DNA from: Variovorax paradoxus EPS
GTDB lineage: Bacteria; Pseudomonadota; Gammaproteobacteria; Burkholderiales; Burkholderiaceae_C
Reading direction: 5' to 3'
DNA: 64,000 nucleotides
NCBI RefSeq assembly: GCF_000184745.1
Contig: NC_014931.1
Location: 5,828,001 to 5,892,000 of the forward strand
Part shown: positions 1 through 8,499 of the stretch, one piece after another
How positions within the stretch are numbered: position 1 is the first letter of the stretch
Layout: the number at the start of each line of letters is the position of its first letter
Program-made: the position numbers and the translations under genes
Notes under the pieces: model-generated
What the model saw: only the letters and a program-made list of their open reading frames with translations
Database searches by the model: none
What the model was told of the DNA's origin: nothing

Positions 1-140
1 GTCTCGCCGTTGGTCAGCAGCACATCGCGCACCGGCACGTTCAGGTCGGGCCGGCTGCCGGGGATCAGGCACTTGTGGGACGCGGGAAAAGGCTCGCGCG
101 TGAGCGAGAGCAAAGAGGTGAACTTGTCGGGGGCATTCAT
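1..140 (-). CDS. thiC: Phosphomethylpyrimidine synthase ThiC, N-terminal fragment
   Basis: Only the first 46 codons lie in the window, and the gene runs off its left edge. The peptide begins MNAPDKFTSLLSLTREPF and continues into PGSRPDLNVPVRDV, which I recognise as the conserved ThiC start. ThiC is a cytoplasmic radical-SAM iron-sulfur enzyme that converts aminoimidazole ribotide to hydroxymethylpyrimidine phosphate in thiamine synthesis. The ATG is preceded by AAGGAG at about 8 bases. The identification is supported by a TPP riboswitch in its leader, the usual arrangement for thiC in proteobacteria. The radical-SAM cluster motif lies outside the window, so integrity of the gene cannot be judged. 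Confidence 0.93.
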   Translation of the reverse strand, partial: MNAPDKFTSLLSLTREPFPASHKCLIPGSRPDLNVPVRDVLLTNGE

Positions 141-240
141 CGGGGGCACTCCTTGTTGAGGGAAAGGGTGCTCCGCAATCGCTCGGTGGACTTGGGGCCG
201 TCACGGAAGGTGGGTGACGAAACCTCGGTCAGGGAGTGCA

Positions 241-327
241 GCTCTTCTTACGCCGGTATGACCCGGATCAAGTTCGCGGGTCGGCAGCTTTGCCATCTCA
301 GCACACCACATGTGTGCACCCCGGAGC
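241..327 (-). ncRNA. TPP riboswitch (THI element) in the thiC leader
   Basis: Read on the minus strand, the segment contains the THI-box core in order: GGGGTGC, GTGCTGAGAT, ACCCGCGAACTTGATC, and GGGTCATACCGGCG. It closes with a P1 stem formed by GCTC (327-324) and GAGC (244-241). This aptamer binds thiamine pyrophosphate and represses thiamine genes. The base directly after the aptamer begins a heptamer (239-233, GCACTCC) that is the exact complement of the thiC Shine-Dalgarno region (152-146, GGAGTGC). I infer translational control by sequestration of the ribosome binding site. Confidence 0.95.
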
Positions 328-334
328 GGGGCCG

Positions 335-363
335 ATTGTGCGAGCCCCGGCCCGGCGCGTCAA
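335..363 (-). promoter_or_regulatory. Sigma-70 promoter of thiC
   Basis: On the minus strand TTGACG (363-358) and CACAAT (340-335) are separated by exactly 17 bases. The expected start point is near position 328, so the transcript would begin at the first base of the riboswitch P1 stem. The fit between promoter and aptamer makes this a strong prediction. Confidence 0.75.
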
Positions 364-369
364 CCCGTG

Positions 370-804
370 TCAGGCCACGGGGTGTTGCAGATCGCCTTCG
401 AGGTAGTACCAGCGTTCGCCTTCCCGAACGAAGCGGCTGCGCTCGTGCAGGCGGGTGGCGGCACCGGTGGCGGCGCTGCGCTGGCGCGCGACGAATTCGA
501 CCTCTGCGTGGTCCGCATCGAGCACCGAGCGCGAGCGGATGTCGAGGCCGAGCCACTTGACGCCCGGCTCGAATTCGATCGATGCCGGTCGCTTCGACAC
601 ATGCCAGGTGGCCAGCAGGTACTCGGCGCGTTCCAGCACGAAGGCCGAATAGCGCGAGCGCATCAGCGATTCGGCATCGGGGGCGGGCGTGTTCTCGAAA
701 TCGTCGAGATAGCGGCCACAGCACAGGGCGTAGCCGATGGGTTTGTCGCGGCGGTCGGTGCGGCCGCAGGGGCAAGGTCCGGTGGTGGGATCGATGGCGC
801 TCAT
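370..804 (-). CDS. ychJ: YchJ family (UPF0225) SEC-C metal-binding protein
   Basis: The 144-residue product starts with a cysteine cluster, CPCGR near residue 11 and a CCGRY motif near residue 28. That is the SEC-C type zinc-binding knuckle. A conserved LMRSRYSAF segment follows around residue 47, and the rest has an NTF2-like shape ending in RWYYLEGD. This matches the YchJ/UPF0225 family, whose biochemical role is not established. It is a soluble cytoplasmic protein of normal length. It precedes thiC on the same strand, but thiC has its own promoter just after this stop codon, so the two are probably separate units. Confidence 0.88.
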   Translation of the reverse strand: MSAIDPTTGPCPCGRTDRRDKPIGYALCCGRYLDDFENTPAPDAESLMRSRYSAFVLERAEYLLATWHVSKRPASIEFEPGVKWLGLDIRSRSVLDADHAEVEFVARQRSAATGAATRLHERSRFVREGERWYYLEGDLQHPVA

Positions 805-868
805 GAAGACCGCTATTGGAACACCTCACGGCCATCCCTCCGATGGGGCAACCCCGGAGCCGGGGAAG

Positions 869-2689
869 CTAGCCGGGGCGGCTCGCGGCAATCGCGTCCT
901 GCAAGGCCCGCGCATCGGCCGGCTTGTAGATGAGCGCATAGCCCGCGCGCTCGACCTCCACCCGATTGGCATGGGCCGTTTCACCCGTCAGGATGACCAC
1001 GTTGCGCGCCTTGCCGACTGCCTGCAGCGCCTGCGCGGCCGCCAGCCCAGAGAGGCCGCTGCCCAGCCGCAGGTCGCTCAGCATCAGGTCGAACACGCCG
1101 CCGTGCTGCAGCGCCTCGCGAGGGTTGGCGGCCAGCGCCACCTCGTGGCCCCAGCCGCCGAGCAGCGAACGCATCGCCTCGCGCACGGGCTGCTCGTCGT
1201 CCAGCACCAGGATGCGGATCGCGGCGGTCGTTCGGCCTGCCGCCGGCTCCGCCAATGCCTCAGTCTCCGGCACGGCGGGCGGGGCGACCGCTTCCTCCAG
1301 CACCAGAGAGAAGGTGCTGCCGCGGCCGGGCGCGGAGCGAACTTCGATGCGCGAGCCCATCACCTGCGCCATGCCGGCCACCAGCGACAGGCCCAGCCCA
1401 AGGCCGCGGCTGCGGTCGCGGCCGGGGTTGTCGACCTGGAAGAACTCCTCGAACACCTGCTCCCGGTGCTGCGCTTCGATGCCCACGCCCGAGTCGCGCA
1501 CCTCGATGCGCCATGCGGGCACGCCGTTCGCCGGGCGCTGCACCCGCCGCGCGAGCACGAACACCGTGCCCACGGGCGTGTACTTGATGGCGTTGTCGAC
1601 CAGGTTGCCCAGCACGCGCGCGAGCATGCGCGCATCGGCCCGCACCACCGCCTCCGTCGGGCGGATGCGCAGCGCCAGGCCCTTGGCTTCGGCCAGCGCC
1701 GCAAAACGTCCGTCGAGCGACCGGAACAATGCATCCAGACGCAGGGGCTCCAGCCGCACCGGCGCCGCGCCGCCATCGAGCTGCGCGATGTCCAGCAGCG
1801 CGTCGATGGAGCCGCGCAGCGCATCGACGCTGTCGCGCATGAAGCGCAGGTTGTCCGCACTGGGCGCGCTGCGCGTGTCGAGCGCATCCACAAAGATCGC
1901 CAGCGCATGCATCGGCTGGCGCAGGTCGTGGTTGGCGGCCGCGAAGATGCGCGCGCGCTGCGCGGCCATCCGCGCCACATGGTCGAGCTGGCGCGACAAG
2001 GCATCGGCCAGACGCGCGTTCTCGAAGCCGTTCTCGATGGAGCGCACGATCAGCCGGTTCTGCTTGCGCGCGTAGTGCAACGATGCAAGCAACTGCGACA
2101 CCGCCAGGCAGCCCATGATCACCGGCACGCTGCCCGGCTCCAGCACCAGCCGCAGCGCCAGGCTCAGGAACACCGGCACGCCGAAGCACACCGCGGCCAG
2201 CCACCATTGCGCGAGCGCGGCAATGATCACGCCGGTGGTGCCGCTGACGAAGAAATACATCAGGAGGATGTATGCAAGGTCGCCGTGCGGAAAGAAGAGC
2301 CAGGGCGCCAGCGCCCACACCAGCCCCGGGAACAGCATGCGCAGCTCCAGTTGCCGGCGCGTGCGGGCCGCCGACGCGGCGTCGATGGCGTCCGGGTCCA
2401 CACGGTGCAAGTGGCGGTGCATGTTCCATTGCATCGCGTGCACCAGCACGGCCCACACCAGCGTGCCGCGGTCGCCGGTCAGCACGAGGAACAGCACCCA
2501 GAACACCGCCGCCGTCACAGCCGCCGAGAGCGGCGTGTCGCGCGTGTCGACGATGTAGGCGCGCGCGAGGCTCTGGTCGACCAGCGGGTTGGGATTGGGC
2601 GCCTCGACCCAGTAGCCACGCAGCCGCTGCCATGGGGATGCGGAAGCCGGCTTTTCGGGCGAAAGGGAAGGAGTAGGACTCGAAGACAT
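869..2689 (-). CDS. Membrane hybrid histidine kinase with C-terminal receiver
   Basis: The product has 606 residues if it starts at MSSSPTPSLS. An in-frame ATG 54 bases upstream (2743) is also possible, and neither start has a convincing ribosome site. Several hydrophobic segments occupy roughly residues 55-205. The dimerisation box NHDLRQP carries the phospho-accepting His near residue 254. The N box (LGNLVDNAIKY, about 361), G1 box (DSGVGIE, about 399) and GLGLGLSL form the ATPase. A receiver domain follows, with LDDE, the phospho-acceptor Asp in LSDLRLG (about 539) and the Lys of YKPAD (about 589). There is no HAMP or PAS domain and no recognisable periplasmic sensor loop. It is divergent from a LuxR-type gene that could be its output, but that protein lacks a receiver of its own. 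Confidence 0.88.
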   Translation of the reverse strand: MSSSPTPSLSPEKPASASPWQRLRGYWVEAPNPNPLVDQSLARAYIVDTRDTPLSAAVTAAVFWVLFLVLTGDRGTLVWAVLVHAMQWNMHRHLHRVDPDAIDAASAARTRRQLELRMLFPGLVWALAPWLFFPHGDLAYILLMYFFVSGTTGVIIAALAQWWLAAVCFGVPVFLSLALRLVLEPGSVPVIMGCLAVSQLLASLHYARKQNRLIVRSIENGFENARLADALSRQLDHVARMAAQRARIFAAANHDLRQPMHALAIFVDALDTRSAPSADNLRFMRDSVDALRGSIDALLDIAQLDGGAAPVRLEPLRLDALFRSLDGRFAALAEAKGLALRIRPTEAVVRADARMLARVLGNLVDNAIKYTPVGTVFVLARRVQRPANGVPAWRIEVRDSGVGIEAQHREQVFEEFFQVDNPGRDRSRGLGLGLSLVAGMAQVMGSRIEVRSAPGRGSTFSLVLEEAVAPPAVPETEALAEPAAGRTTAAIRILVLDDEQPVREAMRSLLGGWGHEVALAANPREALQHGGVFDLMLSDLRLGSGLSGLAAAQALQAVGKARNVVILTGETAHANRVEVERAGYALIYKPADARALQDAIAASRPG

Positions 2690-2807
2690 GGATGGGCGTG
2701 CAGCCCGCGATTCTGCGCGCTCCCCGTGACGGCACCGGGGCATCCACCCTTGGCGCGGCGCTTGCTAAACGTTAGCCTTACATGCGGACAACCAGAGCGA
2801 GGTGGCG

Positions 2808-3545
2808 ATGTACCTGACAGGTTCCGAACAGCAGGCACTGCGCGGCGTTTTCACGCTGCTGGCGCAAGAGCGCGGCGAAAGCGACGTCCGCGAGCGCCTG
2901 GGCTGGGCATTGCTCGACCTGCTGCATGCGGACCAGTTCGCCTCGTTCGTGTGGAACGCCGAGAGCGGCCGCTTCGACGGCCGCGTGGCGCTCAACATGG
3001 ACCCTGCCAACCTCGATCGCTACGGCGAATGGCACCAGCACCACGACCCGATCACCTTCGTGCTGCAGTCGCACCGCCGCGCCACGCGCGTGACCGACGT
3101 GATGCCGCAGCGCGAGCTGATGCAGACGGAATTCTTCACCGACTTTCTCTCGCGCGACGGACTGCACTGGGGCATGAACCTGCATGCCTTCGAAGGAAGC
3201 CGCGCGCTGGGCGACCTGCGCATCTGGCGGCGCAAGGGGCGCGGCGATTTCGGCGAGCACGAGAAAGCGCTGCTCGACCTGATCGAGCCTGCGTTCATCG
3301 GCGCGCTGCAACGTGCACAGCGCACGGCGGCCGCGGTGCCGATGCCCGCCGGGACTGCTTCATGGGATGACCTGAGCGCGCGCGAGCAGGAGGTCGCACG
3401 CGCCGTGTGCGAGGGCCTGACCGACAAGGAGATCGCGCGGCGCATGGCGGTGAGCGTGCCGACGGTGCGCACCTACCTGCGGCGCATCTTCGACAAGCTC
3501 GGCATCGAGCGGCGGTCGGCGCTGGCAGGCCTCGCCCAGCGTTGA
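2808..3545 (+). CDS. LuxR-type helix-turn-helix transcription regulator
   Basis: The 245-residue protein has a non-receiver N-terminal domain of about 175 residues. The C-terminal GerE-type DNA-binding domain reads LSAREQEVARAVCEGL followed by DKEIARRMAVSVPTVRTYL. Both halves of the LuxR signature are intact. I chose ATG 2808 because GCGAGG lies at correct spacing. A GTG two codons upstream is the alternative. The N-terminal region is not recognisable as an acyl-homoserine-lactone pocket, and the ligand or partner is unknown. It faces the hybrid kinase across about 120 bases, so co-regulation is plausible. Confidence 0.85.
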   Translation: MYLTGSEQQALRGVFTLLAQERGESDVRERLGWALLDLLHADQFASFVWNAESGRFDGRVALNMDPANLDRYGEWHQHHDPITFVLQSHRRATRVTDVMPQRELMQTEFFTDFLSRDGLHWGMNLHAFEGSRALGDLRIWRRKGRGDFGEHEKALLDLIEPAFIGALQRAQRTAAAVPMPAGTASWDDLSAREQEVARAVCEGLTDKEIARRMAVSVPTVRTYLRRIFDKLGIERRSALAGLAQR

Positions 3546-3558
3546 TAGATCGGCCGCC

Positions 3559-5073
3559 CTACTTCGCCCTGGGTGCGGGCAGGCGGCCCAGCACGCCCTC
3601 TACCGCGAGGCCGACGGCAAGCAGCTTGCGGTCGCTGCCGGCCGGTCCGTCGAGTTCCAACCCGATGGGCAGCCCGCTGCTCGCACCGAGGCCCGAGGGC
3701 AACTGCACACCCGGAATGCCGGCGTTGCTGCCGGGGTCGGTGTTCTGGATCAGCGCGCCGAAGTTCTCGGGGCTGCTGGCTTCGGGCGCGGCGGCCAGTG
3801 CCACGCGCGGCACCGTCGGGAACACGAGCGCATCGAGCTTGTTCTTCGCGAAGGTGTCGCGGTAGAGCTTCTGCAATGCGGGCCGCGCGATGCGCATCGC
3901 GTTGTCGTAAGCCGGCTTCGCGTCGACCGTGCCGTTCGGCGCGGGGAGCTTGCGCGGGATCACGAAGGCTTCGAAGGTGCCCTTGACGTCGGGGCTCGCG
4001 ATGCCGGCCGTCAACTGCGCGATGTCGATGCCGGTGCGGTACTTCGCGAGGTAGGCCACCATGTCGTCGTGCGCTTCGTACAGCGCGAGCGGGAAGCCGA
4101 TGGCGCCGTTGAGCTCCATGAGTTTCGGCATCTCCACATCCACCAGCGTGACGCCCGCCGCGCGCAACTTGGCGAGCGCGGCATCGGTCGCAGCGCGCGT
4201 GTCGGCATCGAGGTTCGCGTAGAAGGCCGGCACCACGCCGAGCCGCACGCGTTTCAGATCGGCGGGCTTGAGCGGTGCGCCGCCCGCGATCACGCGGTCG
4301 AGCAGCGCGACATCGGCCATCGACTGCGCCATCGGACCCGCGGTGTCGCGGGTATGGGAGATCGGCGCGATGCCTTGCTGCGAATAGCGCCCCATGCTCG
4401 GGCGCAGCGACGCACAGCCGTTGAACGCGCACGGAATGCGCACCGAGCCGCCCGTGTCGGTGCCCAGCGCCGCCGGCGCCATGCGCGCGCCGAGCGCCGC
4501 GCCATTGCCCGACGACGATCCGCCCGCGATGCGGCTCGCGTCGTAGGCGTTGCGCACGCCGACCTCGGGGCCGGTCTGGAACGCGGGGTTGTAGCCGGTG
4601 ACGCCGAAGGCCAGCTCATGCATGTTCGTCTTGCCGAGGATGACCGCGCCGGCCGCGCGCAGCTTCGCGACAACGGGCGCATCGGTGGTGGGCACGAAGC
4701 CCTTGAGCGCGGGCGAGCCGGCCGTGGCGGGCAGGCCCTGCACCTGGATGTTGTCCTTGATGACCACCGGCAGCCCGGCCAGCGGCTTGCAGGCACCGCC
4801 GCGCTTTCTCTCTGCATCGGCGGCGCGGGCGGCCTTTAGCGCGCCGGCTTCGTCGAGCGTGACGAAGGCATTGAGGTTCGCTCCGGCCTTGGCTTGCGCG
4901 AGGTAGGCGGAGACCAACTGCTCGCTGGTTACCGTGCCGGCGCAGAGCTGCTGCACGGCATCGCTCGCTGTCAGCGTGGCGATGTCCACGGCGGCGGGCT
5001 GCTGCGCTTGTGCGGATGCGCCGAGGCACGACAACACGGCCGCGGCAAAAGAAACGGGTTTTGAGATGGGCAT
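3559..5073 (-). CDS. Exported amidase (amidase signature family)
   Basis: The 504-residue product begins with a Sec signal peptide (MPISKPVSFAAAVLSCLG, likely cleavage after AQA near residue 24). The amidase-signature catalytic triad is complete: Lys in VVIKDN (about 106), cis-Ser in GGSSSGN (about 187) and nucleophilic Ser in TDTGGSVRIP (about 210). Such enzymes hydrolyse carboxamides to acid and ammonia, and the signal peptide places this one in the periplasm. The start is set by a strong GGAGGT eight bases before ATG 5073. An ATG 30 bases upstream would hide the signal peptide. The substrate is unknown. It stands alone between oppositely oriented and unrelated genes. Confidence 0.92.
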   Translation of the reverse strand: MPISKPVSFAAAVLSCLGASAQAQQPAAVDIATLTASDAVQQLCAGTVTSEQLVSAYLAQAKAGANLNAFVTLDEAGALKAARAADAERKRGGACKPLAGLPVVIKDNIQVQGLPATAGSPALKGFVPTTDAPVVAKLRAAGAVILGKTNMHELAFGVTGYNPAFQTGPEVGVRNAYDASRIAGGSSSGNGAALGARMAPAALGTDTGGSVRIPCAFNGCASLRPSMGRYSQQGIAPISHTRDTAGPMAQSMADVALLDRVIAGGAPLKPADLKRVRLGVVPAFYANLDADTRAATDAALAKLRAAGVTLVDVEMPKLMELNGAIGFPLALYEAHDDMVAYLAKYRTGIDIAQLTAGIASPDVKGTFEAFVIPRKLPAPNGTVDAKPAYDNAMRIARPALQKLYRDTFAKNKLDALVFPTVPRVALAAAPEASSPENFGALIQNTDPGSNAGIPGVQLPSGLGASSGLPIGLELDGPAGSDRKLLAVGLAVEGVLGRLPAPRAK

Positions 5074-5161
5074 GGCAATAACCTCCGACGAAGAGGCCGC
5101 CATGCTGCGCCGCCGGTGTCGTCCTGTCTGTCATCGAAACCGATGACACGGAGTGAAGGTG

Positions 5162-6001
5162 CTACTGGAACATCACCCACTCGGGCCGCATGTTGAACCG
5201 CACCGGCAGGATGCTCACGCCCAGCCCGCTCGTCACGTACATGCGATTGCCCTTTTGCGCGACCCAGCCGTAGGCCCACTCGCGCGGCGCGCGGCCCGGC
5301 ACCACCAGCGCGCCGTAGCCCGGCACGCTGATCTGCCCGCCATGCGTGTGCGAAGCGACCACCAGCCCACGCGTGCGCGGCATGGTCGCGAAGCTGAAAG
5401 GGTCGTGCATCATGACCAGCGTGGCCGCGCCCTTCGGCACGCCGGCCAGCGCCTTGTCGGCTTCCGAATGGCCAGTCGAGTTGTCGCCGATACCGACCAC
5501 CCAGAGGTCGTGGCCCGGCAGGCGCATCGAGGCGTTCTCCAGCACGTGGATGCCCTGCGCGGCCAGGGCCTTGGCCGTGCGTTCGCCGTCGTGCCACCAG
5601 TCGTGGTTGCCCAGCACCGCGTACACGCCCTGCGGCGCCTTCAGGCGGCCGAGCACGGCGGCCATGTCTTCGATGGAGAAGGCCTCGTCATCGCCCGAAC
5701 CCGCGAGGAAGTCGCCGGGCAGCAGGATCACGTCGGGCTGCGCTGCGTTGATTTCGTCGACGATGCGCGCGGCGCGCTCCGCGCTGGTGACGCGCCACGC
5801 CGAGCGCGTGGTGAGGTGCCAGTCGCCCGCCATCGCCACCTTGAGCCCGGCCGGCGGCTGCCACTGGGCCGAGCCCAACGGCTCGACGCGTGCCGCGACC
5901 CAGCGCGGCTCGAGGACGACCGTCCACACGGCCAGAGCCAGCAGCAGCACCGCCGCGGCGATGCGGACCCGCGGCCCACGGCGGCCCGCGCCGGTTCTCA
6001 C
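5162..6001 (-). CDS. Membrane-anchored metallophosphoesterase
   Basis: The 279-residue product has one N-terminal transmembrane segment (about residues 12-30) and then a calcineurin-like phosphoesterase domain. Metal-binding motifs appear in order: GDWHL, LLPGDF, GNHDWW, MHDP and SHTHGGQ. The start is a GTG whose last two bases lie in the TGA stop of the acyl-CoA dehydrogenase upstream (GTGA overlap), which implies translational coupling. Proteins of this shape resemble YaeI/YkuE-type phosphodiesterases acting at the membrane, some on lipid-linked substrates. The true substrate cannot be read from sequence. No functional link to the acyl-CoA dehydrogenase is obvious. Confidence 0.87.
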   Translation of the reverse strand: MRTGAGRRGPRVRIAAAVLLLALAVWTVVLEPRWVAARVEPLGSAQWQPPAGLKVAMAGDWHLTTRSAWRVTSAERAARIVDEINAAQPDVILLPGDFLAGSGDDEAFSIEDMAAVLGRLKAPQGVYAVLGNHDWWHDGERTAKALAAQGIHVLENASMRLPGHDLWVVGIGDNSTGHSEADKALAGVPKGAATLVMMHDPFSFATMPRTRGLVVASHTHGGQISVPGYGALVVPGRAPREWAYGWVAQKGNRMYVTSGLGVSILPVRFNMRPEWVMFQ

Positions 6002-7128
6002 GCCAGGGCGCGCTGGATCAAAAGCTTCTGGATGTCCGACGTGCCTTCGTAGATCTGGCACACGCGCACGTCGCGATAGATGCGCTCCAGCGGAAAGTCG
6101 TTCACGTAGCCGTAGCCGCCCAGCGTCTGGATCGCGGCGCTGCACACGCGCTCGGCCATCTCGCTGGCGAAGAGCTTGGCCATCGCCGCTTCCTTCAGGC
6201 ACGGCAGGCCCGCATCGCGCAGGCTCGCCGCGTGCCATATGAGTTGGCGTGCCGCTTCGATCTGCGTCGCGCATTCGGCGAGGCGAAAACCCACGGCCTG
6301 CTGGTCGAAGATCGAGCCACCGAAAGCCTGGCGTTCCTTGGCGTAGGCGAGCGCCACATCGAATGCGCTGCGCGCCATGCCCACGCTCTGCGCGGCGATG
6401 CCGATGCGGCCGCCCTCGAGTGCGCCGAGCGCGATCTTGTAGCCCTCGCCTTCGGCACCGATGAGGTTCTCCGCCGGAATGCGGCAGCCGTCGAAGTTGA
6501 TCTGCGCGGTGTCGCTGCTGTGCTGGCCGAGCTTGTCTTCCAGGCGCGCGACGGCGTAGCCGGGTGCGTCGGTGGGCACGATGAACGCGCTCATGCCGCG
6601 CTTGCCCGCGCCCTTGTCGGTCACCGCGATGACGATGGCCACCTGTCCGTTCTTGCCGCTGGTGATGAACTGCTTGACGCCGTCGATCACGTAGCCGTCG
6701 GCGTCCTTGCGCGCGGTGGTGCGCAGGCTCGATGCATCGCTGCCCGCCTGCGGCTCGGTGAGGCAGAAGGCGCCGAGCATCTGGCCCTGCGCGAGCGGCT
6801 CGAGCCACTTCTTCTTTTGCTGTGCGTTGCCGTAGCGCATGAGGATCGCGTTGACCGGGCAGTTGGTCACGCTGATGGCGGTGCTGGTGCCGCCGTCGCC
6901 GGCCGCGATTTCCTCGAGCACCAGCGCAAGCGTGAGGTAGTCGAGGCCCGCGCCGCCGTGCTCCTCGGGCACGCAGATGCCGTAGGCGCCCAGCGCCGCG
7001 AGGCCCTGGTGCGCCTCCTTCGGAAAGCTGTGTTCGCGGTCCCACTTGGGGGCGTTGGGCCAGAGTTCGGCTTGCGAGAAATCGCGCACCGCGTCGCGGA
7101 TGGCTTCCTGGTCGGCACTGAGCAGCAT
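5998..7128 (-). CDS. Acyl-CoA dehydrogenase
   Basis: The product is 376 residues long, the normal size for a soluble FAD-dependent acyl-CoA dehydrogenase. The N-terminal helical domain, the FAD-contact motif (FCLTEPQAGSD) and ITSGKNG are present. The catalytic base is the Glu of the C-terminal QIYEGTSDIQ. It introduces a trans-2 double bond into an acyl-CoA, passing electrons to ETF. Short- or branched-chain substrates are likely from family resemblance but not provable here. AGGAGA precedes the ATG by about eight bases. The downstream phosphoesterase overlaps its stop codon. Confidence 0.93.
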   Translation of the reverse strand: MLLSADQEAIRDAVRDFSQAELWPNAPKWDREHSFPKEAHQGLAALGAYGICVPEEHGGAGLDYLTLALVLEEIAAGDGGTSTAISVTNCPVNAILMRYGNAQQKKKWLEPLAQGQMLGAFCLTEPQAGSDASSLRTTARKDADGYVIDGVKQFITSGKNGQVAIVIAVTDKGAGKRGMSAFIVPTDAPGYAVARLEDKLGQHSSDTAQINFDGCRIPAENLIGAEGEGYKIALGALEGGRIGIAAQSVGMARSAFDVALAYAKERQAFGGSIFDQQAVGFRLAECATQIEAARQLIWHAASLRDAGLPCLKEAAMAKLFASEMAERVCSAAIQTLGGYGYVNDFPLERIYRDVRVCQIYEGTSDIQKLLIQRALA

Positions 7129-7157
7129 GACTTTGTCTCCTGTCTTTTTCTTTGTGG

Positions 7158-8408
7158 TTACTTGCCCGCGCCCAGATCCATGATCAGGCGCGCGGCCATG
7201 TACAGGCGGCGCGGGATGCTGCTGATGTCCACGTACTCGGCCTTGTCGCTGTGATAGCCGAAGCCGGGCAGGCCCAGGCTTTCGATCACGGGCTTGCCCG
7301 AGAGCGCCGCATAGGCCGCGTCGGTGCCGCCGCCGGTGCGCTCTTCCACGCCGAGGGTGCCGCCGGCTTCCTTGTAGAAGGCCACGGCCTTGTCGACCAG
7401 CTTCTTGCCGCCTTCGCCCGCATTGAAGGCCGGACGGCCGCGCGTGACCAGCACCTTGACGTCGGCCTCGGGCAGCTTCTTTTGCTGCGCCTTTTCTTCC
7501 AGCGTCTTCATCGCGGCTTCGAAGTCTTCGTTGCGCGCATAGCGCACGTCGGCATTCAGCGTGGCGCTGGCCGGGATGATGTTCGACACGTTGCCGGCCT
7601 TGGCGATGGTCCAGTTGAAGCGCAGGTGCTTGGTCTTGTCGTCGATGCTCATCGTGCGCAGCACGAGATCCGACGCCTCGACCAACGCGTTGACGCCCAA
7701 CTCCGGCGCGGCGCCCGCATGCGAAGCCTTGCCGGTGATGTTGACCTGCACATAGGCGATGCCCGAGGTGCCGAGCGAGAGCTTCTCGTCGCCCGCGCTG
7801 GTGGGCTCGAACGAGAGCACGTAGTCGGCGAGCTTGGCTTCTTCCTGGATCAGGTCACGCGAGCCGAAGGAGCCTTTTTCCTCGTCGGTGTTGAAGAGCA
7901 CGGTGATCGTGCCGTAGTCGCGCACGCCGTAGTCCTTGAGCAGCTTCAACGTGTGCAGGATGACCGCGTTGCCGCCCTTGTCGTCGGCGATGCCGGGGCC
8001 GTAGGCCTTGTCGCCCTCGACCTTGAACGGCGCCTTGGCGAGCGTGCCCTTCAGGTACACGGTGTCCATGTGCGACATCAGCAGCAGGTTCTTGCCGCCG
8101 CGGCCCTTGATCTTGCCGATGATGTTGTCGCCGACCACGAGGCCGGCCGACTTGCTGCGCGTGACGGTGAAGCCCAGGTTCTTGAGTTCGCCTTCGAGGT
8201 AGTTGCCGGCGGCGGCAATGCCTTCGGCATCACCCGTGCCGGTCTCGATGTTGACGAGTTTTTCGAGCGTCTTGATGACGGCGGGCTGCTCGTCGGTGGC
8301 GGCCTGGAACAGCACGTTGTCACGCTTCTGCGCCCAACTGGCGGGGGGTGCCAGGAAGGCGGTGGCCAGCAGGGCAGCCAGGGCGGTACGGTGGATGGAT
8401 GGGCGCAT
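7158..8408 (-). CDS. Exported M20 family metallopeptidase (glutamate carboxypeptidase type)
   Basis: The 416-residue precursor has a Sec signal peptide ending in WAQ near residue 26. The M20 dinuclear zinc site is intact: SHMDTVY, GIADDKGG, the catalytic Glu pair in TDEEKGS, and the late YHSDKAEYV histidine. A dimerisation lid domain begins near GKASHAG. The closest type is carboxypeptidase G2, which removes C-terminal glutamate from folate-like compounds in the periplasm. The substrate here is inferred only. GCAGGAGA stands before the ATG. The gene is transcribed just upstream of the acyl-CoA dehydrogenase with a 29-base gap, so the two may share a transcript. Confidence 0.9.
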   Translation of the reverse strand: MRPSIHRTALAALLATAFLAPPASWAQKRDNVLFQAATDEQPAVIKTLEKLVNIETGTGDAEGIAAAGNYLEGELKNLGFTVTRSKSAGLVVGDNIIGKIKGRGGKNLLLMSHMDTVYLKGTLAKAPFKVEGDKAYGPGIADDKGGNAVILHTLKLLKDYGVRDYGTITVLFNTDEEKGSFGSRDLIQEEAKLADYVLSFEPTSAGDEKLSLGTSGIAYVQVNITGKASHAGAAPELGVNALVEASDLVLRTMSIDDKTKHLRFNWTIAKAGNVSNIIPASATLNADVRYARNEDFEAAMKTLEEKAQQKKLPEADVKVLVTRGRPAFNAGEGGKKLVDKAVAFYKEAGGTLGVEERTGGGTDAAYAALSGKPVIESLGLPGFGYHSDKAEYVDISSIPRRLYMAARLIMDLGAGK

Positions 8409-8499
8409 GAAATCTCCTGCTCTGACGCAATATCTGATTGTTGAAATGCCGGATGGCGAAGGCCCGGCGCGCCCTCTGGGACGCTGCCGGCCGTGCTGC

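Noticed and set aside
737..3370. An 877-codon open frame on the plus strand opposite the hybrid kinase
   Set aside because: It runs antisense to a gene with intact kinase motifs, has the Arg/Ala/Gly/His-rich composition of GC-rich shadows and shows no domain.
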